Positions 47,417 through 59,654 of a stretch of DNA of 64,000 bases are shown piece by piece. This DNA comes from Vibrio sp. FE10 (GTDB taxonomy: Bacteria > Pseudomonadota > Gammaproteobacteria > Enterobacterales > Vibrionaceae). Positions within the stretch are counted from its first letter, which is position 1; every line of letters starts with the position of its first letter. Both the position numbers and the translations under genes were made by a program. Location of the stretch: positions 3,534,001-3,598,000 of the forward strand of contig NZ_AP028067.1 of the NCBI RefSeq assembly GCF_030297155.1, in the 5' to 3' direction. A model generated the notes under the pieces. The model saw only the letters and a list, made by a program, of their open reading frames with translations. It searched no databases and was not told the DNA's origin.

Positions 47417-48009
47417 TGTTCTCATCCCTGCTCACCGAGATACGACAATGCACCGCTTGTGAACCCCATTTATCACACGGTGCAAACCCAGTGATTCAGG
47501 CACACCCAAACGCGCGCTTGTTAATCATAGGGCAAGCACCCGGTATCAAGGTTCATGAATCATCTATCCCTTGGAATGATGCCAGTGGCGAGCGATTAAG
47601 AGAATGGTTAGGGATGGATAGCGATACGTTTTATGACGAGCAAAAAGTCGCGATTGTCCCAATGGGTTTTTGCTATCCAGGAAAGGGCAAAAGTGGCGAT
47701 CTACCGCCACGAAAAGAGTGCGCCGCGCTATGGCACCAAAAAGTGCTGCAATCATTGCCCAACATTCAAATGACCTTGCTGATTGGTCAGTATGCGCAAA
47801 ACTATTATCTAAAAGATAAAGCCACCAGCACACTCACTGAAACAGTGCGTAACTGGCAGGCTTGGGCTCCAGAAATTTTGCCACTTCCCCACCCTTCACC
47901 ACGTAATAACATCTGGCTCAAAAAGAACCCATGGTTCGAAAGTGAAGTCATTCCCTATATCAGGAAGCACGTATCAAAGCATTTGGCCTACCATGATCCA
48001 AATACCTAA
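47416..48009 (+). CDS. Uracil-DNA glycosylase superfamily protein
   Basis: A 197-residue protein of the uracil-DNA glycosylase fold: LLIIGQAPGIKVHESSIPWN (motif 1, GQAPG) and LPHPSPRNNIWLKKNPWFE (motif 2, HPSPRN). N-terminal cysteines (CTACE) may be part of a metal site, but four cluster ligands of family 4 enzymes are not clear. It is not the classical Ung and its DNA-repair activity is untested. It overlaps the dehydrogenase gene by one base. Confidence 0.8.
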   Translation: MFSSLLTEIRQCTACEPHLSHGANPVIQAHPNARLLIIGQAPGIKVHESSIPWNDASGERLREWLGMDSDTFYDEQKVAIVPMGFCYPGKGKSGDLPPRKECAALWHQKVLQSLPNIQMTLLIGQYAQNYYLKDKATSTLTETVRNWQAWAPEILPLPHPSPRNNIWLKKNPWFESEVIPYIRKHVSKHLAYHDPNT

Positions 48010-48064
48010 TTAGCTGCACATCAATGATGATTAAGCCGATATTGGATGCGGATAAAAGGTAATA

Positions 48065-48098
48065 AAAAAGCGCTGCCGATTTCTCGACAGCGCTTTTT
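48065..48098. terminator. Bidirectional terminator between the glycosylase-like gene and hemE
   Basis: AAAAAGCGCTG (48065-48075) and CAGCGCTTTTT (48088-48098), perfect 11-bp arms, between convergent genes. Confidence 0.88.
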
Positions 48099-48116
48099 CT
48101 AAAAACACATACTGAA

Positions 48117-49184
48117 TTACTTATGGTATGGCTTAGATAGGTCGTGAACTGCGTCCACAAATACACCAGCATTTTCTGGTGGCACATCTAGGTGAATACC
48201 ATGGCCAAGGTTAAATACGTGGCCAGTACCGCCGTCACCGAAACCTTCAAGGATAGTGCCGACTTCTTCACGAATACGCTCAGGTTGTGCGTAAAGTACT
48301 GATGGATCCATGTTGCCTTGTAGAGCCACTTTATCGCCAATACGTGCTTTTGCATCAGCAATATTGATTGTCCAGTCTAGGCCAACTGCATCACAGCCAG
48401 TCGCTGCGATAGATTCTAGCCACATGCCACCGTTCTTAGTGAACAGAGTAACCGGCACACGGCGACCTTCGTTTTCACGGATTAGGCCATCGACAATTTT
48501 GTGCATGTACTGCAGTGAGAACAGGTTGTAGTCACGCGGAGTAAGTACACCACCCCATGTGTCGAATACCATTACAGATTGTGCACCCGCTTTAATTTGC
48601 GCGTTCAGATATTCAATAACAGTGTCAGCAAGCTTATCTAGAAGTAAGTGCAGTGTTTGTGGTTCTGCATACATCATCTTCTTGATCTTAGTAAACGCCT
48701 TCGAGCTGCTGCCTTCAACCATGTAAGTTGCCAGTGTCCAAGGGCTACCAGAGAAACCAATCAGTGGCACTTCGCCTTTCAGATCTTTACGGATCTGACG
48801 AACGGCATTCATTACGTATTGAAGCTCGCCTTCTGGATCAGGTAGGCCAATCTTCTCTACGTCAGCTTTACAAGTAATCGGACGCTCAAATTTAGGGCCT
48901 TCACCTGTTTCGAAGTACAAACCTAAACCCATCGCATCTGGGATAGTTAGGATGTCAGAGAACAAGATTGCCGCATCAAGAGGGAAACGACGCAAAGGTT
49001 GAAGTGTTACTTCTGATGCTAGTTCCGCGTTCTTGCACAAAGACATGAAATCGCCTGCTTCTGCACGCGTTGCTTTGTATTCAGGAAGATAGCGACCCGC
49101 TTGGCGCATCATCCATACTGGAGTGCAATCAACAGGCTGCTTTAAAAGTGCGCGTAAATAGCGATCATTTTTTAATTCGGTCAT
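48117..49184 (-). CDS. hemE: Uroporphyrinogen decarboxylase
   Basis: A 355-residue cytosolic enzyme that decarboxylates uroporphyrinogen III to coproporphyrinogen III in heme synthesis. Motifs: [20 protein letters not shown] with the substrate-binding arginines near the N-terminus, [34 protein letters not shown], and [19 protein letters not shown], ending [20 protein letters not shown]. The ATG at 49184 ([10 protein letters not shown]) matches family length; the frame is open to 49238 but the extra 18 residues are outside the family. It is downstream of nudC on the same strand, 300 bp apart. Confidence 0.96.
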   Translation of the reverse strand: MTELKNDRYLRALLKQPVDCTPVWMMRQAGRYLPEYKATRAEAGDFMSLCKNAELASEVTLQPLRRFPLDAAILFSDILTIPDAMGLGLYFETGEGPKFERPITCKADVEKIGLPDPEGELQYVMNAVRQIRKDLKGEVPLIGFSGSPWTLATYMVEGSSSKAFTKIKKMMYAEPQTLHLLLDKLADTVIEYLNAQIKAGAQSVMVFDTWGGVLTPRDYNLFSLQYMHKIVDGLIRENEGRRVPVTLFTKNGGMWLESIAATGCDAVGLDWTINIADAKARIGDKVALQGNMDPSVLYAQPERIREEVGTILEGFGDGGTGHVFNLGHGIHLDVPPENAGVFVDAVHDLSKPYHK

Positions 49185-49339
49185 TCCGTTCAATTCCAAT
49201 TCAATCTTGTCTAGTTTTGATGGCAAGTATTCTAACACTGATTGAGGGGTAAAAGCTGTGTGCTTTGCAACCTAGATCAAGTTATTAACTTTTAAATCAA
49301 TGCTTAATTTGCACCCAATTGCAGGCGCATGTTAAAAAT

Positions 49340-49369
49340 TTGTTCGCTAGCGAAAATTACAATTATAAC
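49340..49369 (+). promoter_or_regulatory. Candidate promoter for a short RNA, hemE-nudC gap
   Basis: TTGTTC (49340-49345) and TATAAC (49364-49369), spacing 18 bp, on the plus strand where no protein gene follows. A 12-bp palindrome TTCGCTAGCGAA overlaps the -35 side (49343-49354). Confidence 0.35.
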
Positions 49370-49371
49370 AT

Positions 49372-49442
49372 CTGAGTAGTCACTACTCAGCATCTCATAA
49401 CGACATCTTACTTACCCCCTCCACTTGTGGAGGGTTTTTTTT
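49372..49442 (+). ncRNA. Candidate small RNA between hemE and nudC
   Basis: About 70 nt on the plus strand: a perfect 9-bp hairpin or palindrome CTGAGTAGT-C-ACTACTCAG (49372-49390), an unpaired AC-rich stretch (49391-49416), and a factor-independent terminator CCCTCCA-CTTG-TGGAGGG with eight T (49417-49442). Both neighbour genes run on the minus strand, so this terminator has no protein gene to serve. The first hairpin slightly overlaps the expected start point, so it could instead be an operator. I do not recognise a known RNA family. Confidence 0.38.
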
Positions 49443-49483
49443 AGCTTTTGACCACCTATAGGCCAAATACCATCACAGGCCAA

Positions 49484-50293
49484 TTAGTGCTCGAGCGCCT
49501 GCTCCGTCATTTCATCTTTCATCACATCATCGACTGTTTTATCAATCAATTGTCTCGCAATGGTGCCAACTGGAGCGACATCCGGCAGGCTTGTTACATC
49601 AAACCATTGGGCATCCGACAGTTCACTGTAATCTGGTTTGAGCATTCCACCAGCATAGTCAGCGAGAAAGGCCATCATCATACTCGATGGAAACGCCCAT
49701 GGCTGACTACCAAAGTAACGAATATTACTCACATCGATACCCGTTTCTTCTTTGACTTCTCGCGCCACACACTGCTCTAAGGTTTCTCCAACCTCTAGGA
49801 AGCCCGCTATCACGGTATACATGCCTGTTTTATGTCTTGGGTGCTGCGCAAGCAATATCGTGTTGTCGTTTCGCACAGCGACAATGATGCATGGGAAGAT
49901 ACGAGGGTAATGAAGAGTTCGACAGTCGCCACACTGCATCGCAACCTGATTATGATTCAGGTGATTGCGACCGCCGCACTGTGGACAAAAACGCATACTT
50001 TGAGTCATGTGGCCGTACTGGATAGCCTTACTTGCCATAAGAAAATTCGATTCAGACCAGTGCAATAACTCACGTAAGTTGACCATGGTCAGTTCACTCT
50101 CGACATCGCAGTCGTTGAGCCAATAGACCTGACGACCTTGATGCTGACCAATACAGATAGCGTGTTCAACACTCAGCCCTAGCTCTTCAGCCGAGCCATA
50201 AGGAAACTGATCATTATTAACCCAAATATCACTACCAGAAACGACGCACCAGTAAGCTTGCTCTGTCATTTTTGTATCACTTTTTTTTATCAT
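49484..50293 (-). CDS. nudC: NAD-capped RNA hydrolase / NADH pyrophosphatase NudC
   Basis: A 269-residue Nudix hydrolase that removes NAD caps from RNA and cleaves NADH. The zinc ribbon has CPQCGGRNH and CGDCRTLHY; the Nudix box is [23 protein letters not shown], given here by its ends GFLEVGE and REVKEETG; the NudC-specific motif is [14 protein letters not shown] 50293 is preceded by GAGG and gives an N-terminus like the E. coli protein; ATG 50269 is an alternative. It is divergent from rsd. Confidence 0.92.
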   Translation of the reverse strand: MIKKSDTKMTEQAYWCVVSGSDIWVNNDQFPYGSAEELGLSVEHAICIGQHQGRQVYWLNDCDVESELTMVNLRELLHWSESNFLMASKAIQYGHMTQSMRFCPQCGGRNHLNHNQVAMQCGDCRTLHYPRIFPCIIVAVRNDNTILLAQHPRHKTGMYTVIAGFLEVGETLEQCVAREVKEETGIDVSNIRYFGSQPWAFPSSMMMAFLADYAGGMLKPDYSELSDAQWFDVTSLPDVAPVGTIARQLIDKTVDDVMKDEMTEQALEH

Positions 50294-50426
50294 CCCTATG
50301 CCTCATTGCTTGCAGTTCGTTCATTTTACTGGCAATCTAATTTCATACTAGAGTTGTAGCAGAGAATATTTCAAGCTATTACTTTTAGTAGTTACCAATA
50401 AACGGACCTTGCTTAGGCAATTACCA

Positions 50427-50446
50427 TGATCACAAGGTTGTGATCA
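50427..50446 (+). repeat. Palindrome before the rsd start
   Basis: TGATCACAA-GG-TTGTGATCA, perfect 9-bp arms, 19 bp before the rsd ATG and just before its ribosome binding site. Outer ACCATG and CATGGT could pair as well and cover the start region. Either an operator between divergent nudC and rsd or an RNA structure. Confidence 0.6.
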
Positions 50447-50464
50447 GATCATGAGGACATGGTC

Positions 50465-50956
50465 ATGCTAAATAAATTCAAACAAATACAAGAACAATGG
50501 GGTGGCTCTAATGAGGTCATCGATCATTGGCTCGAAACTCGACAGTCTCTAATCGTTGAGTATTGTAAGCTTGCCGCTCTACAGCCTTCATCGTCGAAAG
50601 CAACGGCAATCACCGAACTACCTTCTCCAGAAGCGCTCCAAAAATTCAGCCAACATCTTGTTGATTACATCTCCGAAGGTCATTTCAAAATCTATGACAT
50701 GGTGATGGACAAGTGGCAGTCTACTGGCTTCAAAGCAACAGACGAAATTAACCAATCTTATGGTCATATCGTCCTTACCACAGAACCACTGCTTAACTTT
50801 ACCGATAAGTACGCCGCCATCGAAGCCAACGACGCATTAGAAAGCTTTGACAGTGATTTATCTTTGATTGGTGAGATTATTGAGGCGAGGTTTGAGGTTG
50901 AAGATCAACTGATACAGCAAATTGCCGATAGCCTAGCGGTTCCGCCAGGAGCATAG
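50465..50956 (+). CDS. rsd: Regulator of sigma D (anti-sigma-70 factor)
   Basis: A 163-residue helical protein that binds sigma-70 region 4 in stationary phase. Family stretches: FKQIQEQWGGSNEVIDHWLE, SLIVEYCKLA, HLVDYISEGHFKIYDMVMD and the C-terminal EIIEARFEVEDQLIQQIAD. Length is close to E. coli Rsd (158). ATG 50465 is chosen because GAGGAC lies 7 nt before it; ATG 50459 is too close to that site. It is next to nudC, and hemE follows, the same group as nudC-hemE-rsd in E. coli. Confidence 0.92.
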   Translation: MLNKFKQIQEQWGGSNEVIDHWLETRQSLIVEYCKLAALQPSSSKATAITELPSPEALQKFSQHLVDYISEGHFKIYDMVMDKWQSTGFKATDEINQSYGHIVLTTEPLLNFTDKYAAIEANDALESFDSDLSLIGEIIEARFEVEDQLIQQIADSLAVPPGA

Positions 50957-50973
50957 TTGGCTAACTATCTTGT

Positions 50974-51001
50974 AAGCTTGCCTCTGTGCAAGCTTTTTGT
51001 T
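50974..51001 (+). terminator. Terminator after rsd
   Basis: AAGCTTGC / GCAAGCTT with T-run, 18 nt after the rsd stop. Confidence 0.75.
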
Positions 51002-51277
51002 TTGTCTAAAAATCACAAGCATCATCTACCTCCAGAAGCCTAGGGCTTGATAGCATTCAACACATTGATACTCTCTTATCGCTATCTATCCGCACACATT
51101 ACTGCACCTCAGCAACCTACACACCCAGCTTTCGTTTCTCTATATAAATCCGTAGAGGCAGCAACGTCCTTAGCTCTATTACCCCTGAAATGAAACACAT
51201 AACTCACTTGAAACTTGTACCAAAGACACAAGTCTGCCCCTGCAAGATTAATCCGACTTAAGCCAAACGACAGATAC
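51002..51277. other. Non-coding gap between rsd and rpoC
   Basis: With the two flanking terminators a 377-bp gap between convergent genes. I see no gene, repeat or strong structure in it. Confidence 0.5.
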
Positions 51278-51305
51278 AAAAAAGGCACCCGAAGGTGCCT
51301 TTTTT
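51278..51305. terminator. Terminator after rpoC
   Basis: AAAAAAGGCACC / GGTGCCTTTTTT with CGAA loop, perfect 12-bp arms, 29 nt past the rpoC stop; T-rich on both strands. Confidence 0.9.
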
Positions 51306-51333
51306 CTTATCTCTTAGAGACTACTCGTAGAGC

Positions 51334-54300
51334 TTACTCTTCTGAAGAGAAACCAGCGTTTAGAAGTGCTGCTAGATTGTCAGTAGCTTGTTCAGCTGAA
51401 GGACCTTCTTGCTCTTCTTCACGTTGCTTTTGACGCTCTTGGTGGTATGCGAAACCAGTACCAGCTGGGATCAGACGACCAACAATTACGTTCTCTTTCA
51501 GACCGCGAAGATCATCACGCTTACCAGAAACCGCAGCTTCTGTTAGTACGCGAGTCGTTTCTTGGAACGATGCAGCTGAGATGAATGACTCAGTTGCAAG
51601 AGATGCTTTAGTAATACCTAGTAGATCACGTTCGAAACGTACTAGTTCTTTACCTTCAGCTTCTAGCTTACGGTTAGCAATCTTAACATTGTGGTACTCA
51701 ACTTGTTCGCCAGGTAGGAACGGAGAGTCACCAGAATGAGTGATTGTACACTTACGTAGCATTTGACGAACGATAGTCTCGATGTGCTTATCGTTAATCT
51801 TTACGCCTTGTAAGCGGTAAACTTCTTGAACTTCGTTCGCGATGTACTGAGTTACTGCGTGGATACCACGTAGACGCAGGATATCGTGTGGAGTTTCAGG
51901 ACCGTCGGCGATTACATCACCACGTTCAATCTTCTCACCTTCGAACACGTTCAATTGACGGTGCTTAGGAATCATCTCTTCGTAAGCGTCACCGCCTTCA
52001 CGAGTGATTACTAGACGACGCTTACCTTTCGTTTCTTTACCAAACGACACAGTACCTGTGTGCTCAGCAAGGATCGCAGGCTCTTTAGGCTTACGAGCTT
52101 CGAATAGGTCAGCTACGCGTGGTAGACCACCGGTGATATCTTTGTTTCCGCTCGATTTTTGAGGGATACGAGATAGTGTGTCACCAATGCCAACTTCAGC
52201 GCCATCTTCGATGTTTACAATCGCTTTGCCAGGTAGGAAGTAGTGAGCTGGCATATCAGTACCAGGGATCATTACATCGTTACCTTGCTCATCAACAAGT
52301 TTGATAGCTGGACGCATATCTTTACCTGCTGCTGGGCGAGCTGCTGCGTCTGTTACTTCACTTGAAGAAAGACCAGTTAGATCGTCAGTTTGACGAGAAA
52401 CTGTAATACCATCGATCATATCTACGAATTGGATACGACCTGCCACTTCAGTGATGATTGGCATGGTATGCGCTTCCCAGTTAGCTACAACTTCACCAGC
52501 AGTCACTGCTGCGTTGTCGCCTTTGGTTAGCATCGAACCGTAAGGAAGTTTGTGCTTCTCTTTCGTACGGCCGAATTCATCAATAATCGTCATCTCAGAT
52601 GCACGAGAAGTGATAACCAGTTTCTTATCTTTGTTGATTACAAACTTAGCATTGTGAAGTTTCACAGTACCAGTTGTCTTAGCTTGGATGCTGTTCTCTG
52701 CTGCTGCAGTAGATGCCGCACCACCGATGTGGAACGTACGCATTGTAAGCTGTGTACCCGGTTCACCGATAGATTGTGCAGCGATAACACCAACTGCTTC
52801 ACCTTGGTTTACTAGGTGGCCACGTGCTAGGTCACGACCGTAACACTGTGCACAACAACCGAAGTCTGCATCACAGGTAACAACTGAGCGCACTTTCATG
52901 CTATCTACAGAGTTGTCTTCCATGATTTGACACCACTTCTCATCAATCAGAGTATTACGTGGAATCAGTACATCTTCAGTACCAGGCTTAAGAACATCTT
53001 CAGCAACTACACGACCAAGAGCAAGCTCAGAAAGTGCAACTTTAACGTCACCACCTTCGATGTGAGGCATCATGTCGATACCTTCATGCGTGCCACAGTC
53101 ATGTTCGTGTACTACAACGTCTTGTGCTACGTCTACTAGACGACGAGTTAGGTAACCCGAGTTAGCTGTTTTCAGTGCTGTATCCGCAAGACCCTTACGA
53201 GCACCGTGCGTTGAGATAAAGTACTGAAGGACGTTTAGACCTTCTTTAAAGTTCGCAGTGATCGGCGTTTCGATGATAGAACCATCTGGACGCGCCATCA
53301 GACCACGCATACCTGCTAGCTGACGAATCTGAGCTGCAGAACCACGTGCGCCGGAATCGGCCATCATGTAGATGCTGTTGAACGATTCTTGCTGTTCTTC
53401 TTCGCCGTCACGGTTAATAACTGTTTCAGAAGAAAGGTTATCCATCATTGCTTTCGCAACGCGGTCGTTCGTAGACGCCCAGATATCGATAACTTTGTTG
53501 TAACGCTCGCCCGCAGTAACAAGACCAGATTGGAATTGCTCTTGGATTTCGCGAACTTCTTCTTCTGCATCAGAAATTTCAGTGTACTTAGCCGCTGGAA
53601 CAACCATATCGTCGATACCAACAGAAACACCTGAAAGTGCTGCGTATGCAAAACCTGCGTACATGATTTGGTCAGCAAAGACTACTGTGTCTTTTAGACC
53701 AAGCTTACGGTAACACTCGTTAAGAAGAGTAGAGATCTGCTTCTTACCTAACTTTTGGTTAACGATGCTGTACGGAAGGCCTCTAGGAACGATCTGCCAA
53801 AGCATTGCACGACCTACAGTCGTATCAACTAGGCCAGTGTTCGTTGTGCTGTTGCCGTCTTCGTCTACTACAGTTTCAGTGATACGTACTTTAACGCGAG
53901 CGTGTAGCTCAGCAGTCTTAGTACGGTATGCCTTTTCAGCCTCTTCAGGGCCAGCAAGGTACATACCTTCACCTTTCACGTTGATCTTGTCACGTGTCAT
54001 GTAGTAAAGACCCAATACAACATCCTGCGAAGGAACGATGATCGGATCACCTGATGCTGGCGACAGAATGTTATTCGTCGACATCATTAGGGTACGAGCT
54101 TCTAGCTGTGCTTCTAAAGTTAGAGGCACGTGTACAGCCATTTGGTCACCATCGAAGTCGGCGTTGTATGCCGCACACACTAGTGGGTGAAGCTGAATCG
54201 CTTTACCTTCGATTAGTACTGGTTCAAACGCTTGGATACCTAGACGGTGAAGTGTAGGTGCACGGTTAAGCAGTACTGGGTGTTCGCGGATAACTTCGTC

Positions 54301-55536
54301 TAGGATATCCCAAACGATCGCTTCTTCGCGCTCTACCATTTTCTTAGCAGCTTTGATTGTCGTAGCCATGCCACGAGTTTCTAACTTGCTGTAGATGAAT
54401 GGTTTAAATAGCTCAAGTGCCATCTTCTTAGGAAGACCACACTGGTGTAGACGAAGGTATGGACCAACTGTGATTACAGAACGGCCAGAGTAGTCTACAC
54501 GTTTACCTAGAAGGTTCTGACGGAAACGACCTTGTTTACCCTTGATCATATCAGCAAGAGATTTCAGAGGACGCTTGTTAGAGCCAGTGATCGCACGACC
54601 GCGACGACCGTTATCTAAAAGTGCATCAACAGACTCTTGCAGCATACGCTTTTCGTTACGTACGATGATGTCCGGAGCAGCTAGCTCTAGAAGACGCTTC
54701 AAACGGTTGTTACGGTTGATCACACGACGGTAAAGGTCGTTCAGATCTGAAGTCGCAAAACGACCGCCATCTAGTGGAACTAGAGGACGTAGATCTGGCG
54801 GTAGCACTGGAAGTACAGTTAAGATCATCCACTCAGGCTTGTTGCCTGAAGAGATGAATGCTTCAACTAGCTTCAAACGCTTAGTAACTTTCTTACGCTT
54901 AGTTTCTGAGTTAGTTGTTTCTAACTCTTCGCGCATTTCTTCCACTTCTTGATGAAGGTCCATTGTTGAAAGCAGATCTTTGATCGCTTCAGCACCCATC
55001 TTAGCAGTGAATTCGTCACCCCACTCTTCTAGACGATCCAGATACTCTTCTTCAGTAAGCATCTGAGATTTTTCTAGATCAGTCATACCCGGTTCAGTTA
55101 CTACGTACATTTCGAAGTAAAGAACACGTTCGATATCACGTAGAGGGATATCCATTAGTAGACCGATACGAGACGGTAGTGATTTTAGGAACCAGATGTG
55201 AGCAACTGGTGAAGCTAGCTCGATGTGGCCCATACGGTCACGACGAACTTTAGTCTGTGTAACTTCAACGCCACACTTCTCACAGATAACACCACGGTGC
55301 TTCAGGCGCTTGTATTTGCCACAAAGACATTCGTAGTCTTTAACTGGACCAAAAATACGTGCACAGAACAGACCATCACGTTCAGGTTTGAACGTACGAT
55401 AGTTAATTGTTTCTGGCTTTTTAACTTCACCAAAAGACCACGAACGGATCGTGTCTGGTGAAGATAGACCGATTTTGATTGCATCAAATTCTTCGGTCTT
55501 ATGCTGTGCTTTTAGAAAGTTTAATAAGTCTTTCAC
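51334..55536 (-). CDS. rpoC: RNA polymerase beta' subunit
   Basis: A 1400-residue catalytic subunit. The N-terminal zinc site is [20 protein letters not shown] (near residue 70); the active-site magnesium loop is NADFDGDQM (near 460); a second zinc site has [19 protein letters not shown] (near 815-890); and the trigger-loop region follows [20 protein letters not shown] set the start at GTG 55536 ([11 protein letters not shown], read as Met) because AGGAG lies 6 nt before it and Vibrio RpoC begins there; the ATG at 55569 would put that site inside the gene. rpoB is 90 bp upstream. Confidence 0.97.
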   Translation of the reverse strand: MKDLLNFLKAQHKTEEFDAIKIGLSSPDTIRSWSFGEVKKPETINYRTFKPERDGLFCARIFGPVKDYECLCGKYKRLKHRGVICEKCGVEVTQTKVRRDRMGHIELASPVAHIWFLKSLPSRIGLLMDIPLRDIERVLYFEMYVVTEPGMTDLEKSQMLTEEEYLDRLEEWGDEFTAKMGAEAIKDLLSTMDLHQEVEEMREELETTNSETKRKKVTKRLKLVEAFISSGNKPEWMILTVLPVLPPDLRPLVPLDGGRFATSDLNDLYRRVINRNNRLKRLLELAAPDIIVRNEKRMLQESVDALLDNGRRGRAITGSNKRPLKSLADMIKGKQGRFRQNLLGKRVDYSGRSVITVGPYLRLHQCGLPKKMALELFKPFIYSKLETRGMATTIKAAKKMVEREEAIVWDILDEVIREHPVLLNRAPTLHRLGIQAFEPVLIEGKAIQLHPLVCAAYNADFDGDQMAVHVPLTLEAQLEARTLMMSTNNILSPASGDPIIVPSQDVVLGLYYMTRDKINVKGEGMYLAGPEEAEKAYRTKTAELHARVKVRITETVVDEDGNSTTNTGLVDTTVGRAMLWQIVPRGLPYSIVNQKLGKKQISTLLNECYRKLGLKDTVVFADQIMYAGFAYAALSGVSVGIDDMVVPAAKYTEISDAEEEVREIQEQFQSGLVTAGERYNKVIDIWASTNDRVAKAMMDNLSSETVINRDGEEEQQESFNSIYMMADSGARGSAAQIRQLAGMRGLMARPDGSIIETPITANFKEGLNVLQYFISTHGARKGLADTALKTANSGYLTRRLVDVAQDVVVHEHDCGTHEGIDMMPHIEGGDVKVALSELALGRVVAEDVLKPGTEDVLIPRNTLIDEKWCQIMEDNSVDSMKVRSVVTCDADFGCCAQCYGRDLARGHLVNQGEAVGVIAAQSIGEPGTQLTMRTFHIGGAASTAAAENSIQAKTTGTVKLHNAKFVINKDKKLVITSRASEMTIIDEFGRTKEKHKLPYGSMLTKGDNAAVTAGEVVANWEAHTMPIITEVAGRIQFVDMIDGITVSRQTDDLTGLSSSEVTDAAARPAAGKDMRPAIKLVDEQGNDVMIPGTDMPAHYFLPGKAIVNIEDGAEVGIGDTLSRIPQKSSGNKDITGGLPRVADLFEARKPKEPAILAEHTGTVSFGKETKGKRRLVITREGGDAYEEMIPKHRQLNVFEGEKIERGDVIADGPETPHDILRLRGIHAVTQYIANEVQEVYRLQGVKINDKHIETIVRQMLRKCTITHSGDSPFLPGEQVEYHNVKIANRKLEAEGKELVRFERDLLGITKASLATESFISAASFQETTRVLTEAAVSGKRDDLRGLKENVIVGRLIPAGTGFAYHQERQKQREEEQEGPSAEQATDNLAALLNAGFSSEE

Positions 55537-55560
55537 GTTCAGCTCCTGTAAGGAGTTAAA

Positions 55561-55590
55561 GGAGCTCACCGACTAAAGTGAGCCCCCTTT
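55561..55590 (-). other. Hairpin in the rpoB-rpoC gap
   Basis: GGAGCTCAC (55561) pairs with GTGAGCCCC (55578-55586) apart from one A-C mismatch, in the 90-bp gap before rpoC. No T-run on the minus strand. Probably a processing or translation-control structure. Confidence 0.4.
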
Positions 55591-55625
55591 ACCAAGTAAT
55601 CCAATCTTCTTTTAAAAAAGAGGGA

Positions 55626-58600
55626 TTACTCTTCGTCTTCTAGCTCGATGTTGATACCTAGCGAGCGAATCTCTTTCAACAGTACGTTGAACGACTCTGG
55701 CATGCCAGGTTCCATGCTATGGTTACCATCTACGATGTTCTTATACATCTTAGTACGGCCGTTAACGTCATCTGACTTAACTGTTAGCATTTCTTGTAGA
55801 GTATATGCAGCACCGTATGCTTCTAGTGCCCATACTTCCATCTCACCGAAACGCTGACCACCGAACTGAGCTTTACCACCAAGTGGTTGCTGAGTTACTA
55901 GGCTGTAAGAACCAGTTGAACGAGCATGCATCTTGTCATCAACCAAGTGGTTCAGTTTCAGCATGTACATGTAACCAACAGTTACAGGACGCTCAAACGA
56001 ATCACCAGTACGACCATCAAACAGTTTAAGCTGACCAGATTCTGGCAGATCACCCAGTTTAAGTAGTTCTTTGATTAACGCTTCTGACGCACCGTCGAAC
56101 ACAGGAGTAGCAATCGGTAGACCGCCACGTAGGTTCTTGATCAGTGTACGAACTTGATCATCAGACAGTTCAGCAATATCAACTTTCTGACGAGTATCAC
56201 CAAGATCATAAACCTTCTGTAGGAACTCACGGAACTTATGCAGTTCTTGTTGTTCCTTAACCATTTGGTTGATCTTGTCACCGATACCTTTAGCAGCCAA
56301 ACCTAAGTGTACTTCTAGGATTTGACCGATGTTCATACGCGATGGTACACCCAGTGGGTTAAGTACGATGTCTACAGGCTGACCTTTTTCATCGTATGGC
56401 ATGTCTTCAACAGGGTTAATCTTAGAGATTACACCTTTGTTACCGTGACGACCCGCCATCTTATCGCCAGGCTGGATACGACGTTTAACCGCTAGGTAAA
56501 CTTTAACAATCTTAAGAACGCCAGGCGCTAGATCATCACCTTGAGTGATTTTACGACGCTTAGTTTCAAACTTCTTATCGAAATCTGCTTTTAGCTCATC
56601 CCACTGCTCAGCAAGTTGCTCAAGCTGTGTTTGTAGCGCATCGTCTTCTAGAACTTGCTCTAGCCATTGCTTACGACCGATCGTATCAAGCTTAGCTTCA
56701 GAGTAACCACCAGACAGAAGTACAGCTTTAACGCGGTTAAGAAGGCCACCCTCAAGAATTTGGAACTCTTCAGTAAGGTCTTTCTTAGCTTCTTTAAGCT
56801 GCATCTGTTCGATTTCAAGTGCACGTTTGTCTTTCTCTACGCCATCGCGAGTGAAGACTTGTACATCGATGATAGTACCCGAAACAGAGTTTGGTACACG
56901 TAGAGAAGTATCTTTAACATCCGATGCTTTCTCACCGAAGATAGCACGTAGTAGCTTCTCTTCAGGAGTCAGTTGAGTTTCACCTTTAGGTGTCACTTTA
57001 CCAACTAGGATGTCGCCACCCTTAACTTCAGCACCAATGTAAACGATACCTGACTCGTCTAGTTTAGACAGAGCAGACTCACCTACGTTTGGAATATCAG
57101 CTGTGATCTCTTCAGAGCCCAGCTTAGTATCACGAGCCACACAAGATAGTTCTTGGATGTGGATTGTCGTGAAACGGTCTTCTTGAACTACGCGCTCAGA
57201 TACTAAGATCGAGTCTTCGAAGTTGTAACCATTCCAAGGCATGAACGCGATACGCATGTTTTGGCCAAGAGCAAGTTCACCAAGGTCAGTTGAAGGACCA
57301 TCAGCAAGAACATCGCCGCGTGCAACTGGTTCACCAGGAAGTACAGTTGGACGTTGGTTAATACATGTGTTTTGGTTCGAACGCGTGTACTTAGTTAGGT
57401 TGTAGATATCGATACCAGCTTCGCCAGGTACCAATTCATCTTCGTTAACCTTAACTACGATACGAGAAGCGTCAACAGACTGAACTTGACCACCACGTTT
57501 AGCAACCGCTGTAACACCAGAGTCAACTGCGATGTTACGTTCAATACCTGTACCTACTAGAGGCTTATCAGCTCTCAGTGTTGGTACAGCTTGACGTTGC
57601 ATGTTCGCACCCATCAATGCACGGTTCGCATCATCGTGTTCTAGGAACGGGATAAGCGAAGCAGCGATAGATACTACTTGGTTTGTCGCAACGTCCATGT
57701 AGTCAACGTGATCGCGTGGGTGAAGACCAGATTCACCTTTTTGACGAGCAGTGATTAGCTCATCAGCAAACGTCGCTTCTTCAGTAAGAACCGTGTTTGC
57801 CTGTGCGATAACGAATTGACCTTCCTGGATTGCAGACAGGTAATCAACTTCTTCTGTTACTACACCATCTACAACGCGACGGTACGGAGTTTCTAGGAAA
57901 CCGTAATCGTTACAACGCGCAAACGCAGATAGCGAGTTAATCAGACCGATGTTTGGACCTTCAGGCGTTTCGATCGGACATAGACGACCGTAGTGAGTTA
58001 CGTGAACGTCACGTACTTCAAAGCCTGCGCGTTCACGAGTTAGACCGCCTGGACCTAAAGCAGAGATACGACGTTTGTGCGTAACTTCTGACAATGGGTT
58101 GTTTTGGTCCATAAACTGTGAAAGCTGTGAAGAGCCAAAGAATTCTTTAACTGCAGCAGAGATCGGCTTAGCGTTGATAAGATCTTGAGGCATGATTGCA
58201 TCAAGGTCACCAAGGCTTAGACGTTCTTTAACGGCACGTTCTACACGAACTAGACCAACACGGAATTGGTTTTCTGCCATTTCACCTACAGAACGGATAC
58301 GACGGTTGCCAAGGTGGTCGATATCGTCCACTTCGCCTTTACCGTTACGGATGCCAATCAGTTTCTTCATCACTTCAATGATGTCTGATTCGTCCAGAGT
58401 ACCGCGCTCTTCTTCTTCTTCACGCTCGATAGAGCTGTTGAATTTCATACGGCCTACAGTTGATAGGTCGTAACGATCTTCAGAGAAGAATAGGCTTTCG
58501 AATAACGATTCTGCAGCTTCTTTTGTTGGTGGCTCGCCAGGACGCATCATGCGGTAGATTTCTACCAATGCAGAGATGCGATCTACTGTGCTATCTGCAC

Positions 58601-59654
58601 GTAGAGTGTCTGACATGAATGGACCATGGTCTAGGTCATTCGTGAACAGAGTTTCTAGAGATTTGTGACCTGCTTGAGATAAGTTAGCAAGTGCCTCTAG
58701 GCTGATCTCTTGGTTCGCGCCAACGATGATCTCGCCAGTTGCTTCGTTGATGTAATCTTTCGCAGCAATCTTTTCAACGATGTACTCTACAGGTACTTCG
58801 ATGTGCTCAACGCCATCTTTTTCAAGTTGACGGATATGGCGAGCAGTTACACGACGACCAGTCTCAACGTAAGTCTTACCATTTGATTCGATGTCGAATG
58901 ACGCAGTTTCACCACGTAGACGATCAGGAACCAACTCCATAAGTAGAGTTTGGTCTTTCACTTCGAAGTTCACTTTGTCGAAGAACAGATCTAGGATCTC
59001 TTCTGTCGATTTACCAAGTGCACGAAGGATAATCGATGCTGGTAGCTTACGACGACGGTCGATACGTACGAATAAGTTATCCTTAGGATCGAACTCAAAG
59101 TCTAACCATGAGCCACGGTAAGGAATTACACGTGCGTTATAAAGAACTTTACCAGATGAGTGGGTCTTACCCTTATCACTGTCGAAGAACACGCCTGGGC
59201 TTCGGTGCAGCTGGGATACGATAACCCTCTCGGTACCATTAATTACGAAAGTACCATTGTCTGTCATAAGCGGAATTTCGCCCATGTAGACTTCTTGTTC
59301 TTTAATGTCTTTTACAGTACCTGCAGGCGCATCTCTATCAAAGATAACTAGACGCAGTTTAACGCGTAGTGGCTTTGAGTAAGTTACACCACGAATTTGA
59401 CATTCTTTAACATCAAATACTGGCTCACCAAGACGGTAGCTAACGTATTGCAGCTCTGAATTGCCGTTGTAGCTCTGAATTGGAAATACAGAACGAAAAG
59501 CAGCCTCAAGACCGTATTGACCTTCTGGATCCTGTTCGATGAATTTATCGAAAGAATCAAGCTGGATCGATAACAGGTATGGAATGTCCAAAACTTGTGG
59601 ACGAGTACCAAAATCCTTACGGATGCGCTTTTTCTCGGTATAAGAGTAAACCAT
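55626..59654 (-). CDS. rpoB: RNA polymerase beta subunit
   Basis: A 1342-residue catalytic subunit, the same length as in E. coli. Seen: [20 protein letters not shown] at the N-terminus, the rifampicin region with [20 protein letters not shown] and [20 protein letters not shown], the active-site [20 protein letters not shown], and the C-terminal [20 protein letters not shown]. The rifampicin region has the wild-type residues of sensitive strains (D, H and S at the classical positions). It is 234 bp downstream of rplL with an attenuator in between. Confidence 0.98.
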   Translation of the reverse strand: MVYSYTEKKRIRKDFGTRPQVLDIPYLLSIQLDSFDKFIEQDPEGQYGLEAAFRSVFPIQSYNGNSELQYVSYRLGEPVFDVKECQIRGVTYSKPLRVKLRLVIFDRDAPAGTVKDIKEQEVYMGEIPLMTDNGTFVINGTERVIVSQLHRSPGVFFDSDKGKTHSSGKVLYNARVIPYRGSWLDFEFDPKDNLFVRIDRRRKLPASIILRALGKSTEEILDLFFDKVNFEVKDQTLLMELVPDRLRGETASFDIESNGKTYVETGRRVTARHIRQLEKDGVEHIEVPVEYIVEKIAAKDYINEATGEIIVGANQEISLEALANLSQAGHKSLETLFTNDLDHGPFMSDTLRADSTVDRISALVEIYRMMRPGEPPTKEAAESLFESLFFSEDRYDLSTVGRMKFNSSIEREEEEERGTLDESDIIEVMKKLIGIRNGKGEVDDIDHLGNRRIRSVGEMAENQFRVGLVRVERAVKERLSLGDLDAIMPQDLINAKPISAAVKEFFGSSQLSQFMDQNNPLSEVTHKRRISALGPGGLTRERAGFEVRDVHVTHYGRLCPIETPEGPNIGLINSLSAFARCNDYGFLETPYRRVVDGVVTEEVDYLSAIQEGQFVIAQANTVLTEEATFADELITARQKGESGLHPRDHVDYMDVATNQVVSIAASLIPFLEHDDANRALMGANMQRQAVPTLRADKPLVGTGIERNIAVDSGVTAVAKRGGQVQSVDASRIVVKVNEDELVPGEAGIDIYNLTKYTRSNQNTCINQRPTVLPGEPVARGDVLADGPSTDLGELALGQNMRIAFMPWNGYNFEDSILVSERVVQEDRFTTIHIQELSCVARDTKLGSEEITADIPNVGESALSKLDESGIVYIGAEVKGGDILVGKVTPKGETQLTPEEKLLRAIFGEKASDVKDTSLRVPNSVSGTIIDVQVFTRDGVEKDKRALEIEQMQLKEAKKDLTEEFQILEGGLLNRVKAVLLSGGYSEAKLDTIGRKQWLEQVLEDDALQTQLEQLAEQWDELKADFDKKFETKRRKITQGDDLAPGVLKIVKVYLAVKRRIQPGDKMAGRHGNKGVISKINPVEDMPYDEKGQPVDIVLNPLGVPSRMNIGQILEVHLGLAAKGIGDKINQMVKEQQELHKFREFLQKVYDLGDTRQKVDIAELSDDQVRTLIKNLRGGLPIATPVFDGASEALIKELLKLGDLPESGQLKLFDGRTGDSFERPVTVGYMYMLKLNHLVDDKMHARSTGSYSLVTQQPLGGKAQFGGQRFGEMEVWALEAYGAAYTLQEMLTVKSDDVNGRTKMYKNIVDGNHSMEPGMPESFNVLLKEIRSLGINIELEDEE

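Noticed and set aside
51215-51433. 72-codon plus-strand frame at the rpoC end
   Set aside because: It overlaps the rpoC terminator and the coding end of rpoC in antisense; shadow frame.
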